Positions 5,851 through 5,874 of a DNA stretch of 5,874 bases are shown piece by piece. The translations under genes and the position numbers were made by a program. The stretch is from Methanocellales archaeon (lineage in GTDB: Archaea > Halobacteriota > UBA148 > JAJOKI01), in assembly GCA_021129915.1 (NCBI GenBank), contig JAJOKI010000073.1:1-5874 (forward strand). The letters are read 5' to 3'. The notes under the pieces were generated by a model, which ran no database searches, had not been told where the DNA came from, and was given only the letters and a program-made list of their open reading frames with translations. Position 1 is the first letter of the stretch. Each line of letters opens with the position of its first letter.

Positions 5851-5874
5851 ACCGACTAACTCAGAAACCGACTA
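5851..5874. repeat. Direct repeat ACCGACTA x2 upstream of the apgM promoter
   Basis: ACCGACTA occurs at 5851-5858 and again at 5867-5874, a 16-bp period (about one and a half helical turns). On the minus strand this is TAGTCGGT twice, the inner copy about 9 bp upstream of the TATA-like box, where an archaeal activator or repressor could bind. The outer copy ends exactly at the window edge, so more copies may lie beyond. The repeat is seen; the regulatory role is inferred. Confidence 0.35.

Overview
This window is a block of archaeal, most likely euryarchaeal, chromosome. The evidence is a 20S proteasome alpha subunit, an archaeal-type cofactor-independent phosphoglycerate mutase, ribosomal protein L15e and the archaeal/eukaryotic RNase P proteins Pop5 and Rpp30. 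All recognisable genes lie on the minus strand, so the biological reading order runs from position 5874 down to 1. The lineage cannot be fixed more closely; a methanogen-related group is plausible but is inference.

Region 1 (about 5874-3412) starts with a compact promoter region carrying a TATA-like box and an 8-bp direct repeat. It is followed by apgM (glycolysis/gluconeogenesis) and, after a 9-nt gap, a YchF/Obg-type translation-associated GTPase with a C-terminal TGS domain. The two genes very probably share a transcript.

Region 2 (about 3387-2963) is the wreck of an MscS-family mechanosensitive channel gene. Pieces of the pore helix and of the C-terminal domain survive in two reading frames, with several internal stretches missing.

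Region 3 (2962-2702) is noncoding. It holds a palindrome inside an imperfect inverted repeat, two candidate TATA boxes, and a run of small perfect or near-perfect hairpins just ahead of the L15e gene. This is the least ordinary part of the window and may be a structured 5' leader.

Region 4 (2701-1) is the head of the well-known archaeal 'exosome/proteasome superoperon': rpl15e, a DUF54 RNA-binding protein, rnp3 (Rpp30), rnp2 (Pop5) and psmA, which runs off the window at position 1. Every neighbouring pair overlaps (4, 17, 4 and 29 nt), so translation is probably coupled. The genes join ribosome assembly, tRNA 5' processing and protein turnover. Downstream of psmA, outside the window, the usual order would continue with SBDS and exosome genes.

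I found no mobile element, CRISPR array, tRNA or rRNA, and no clear new multi-gene system. The best leads are the L15e leader, the extended Pop5 C-terminus that runs into psmA, and the eroded MscS gene.
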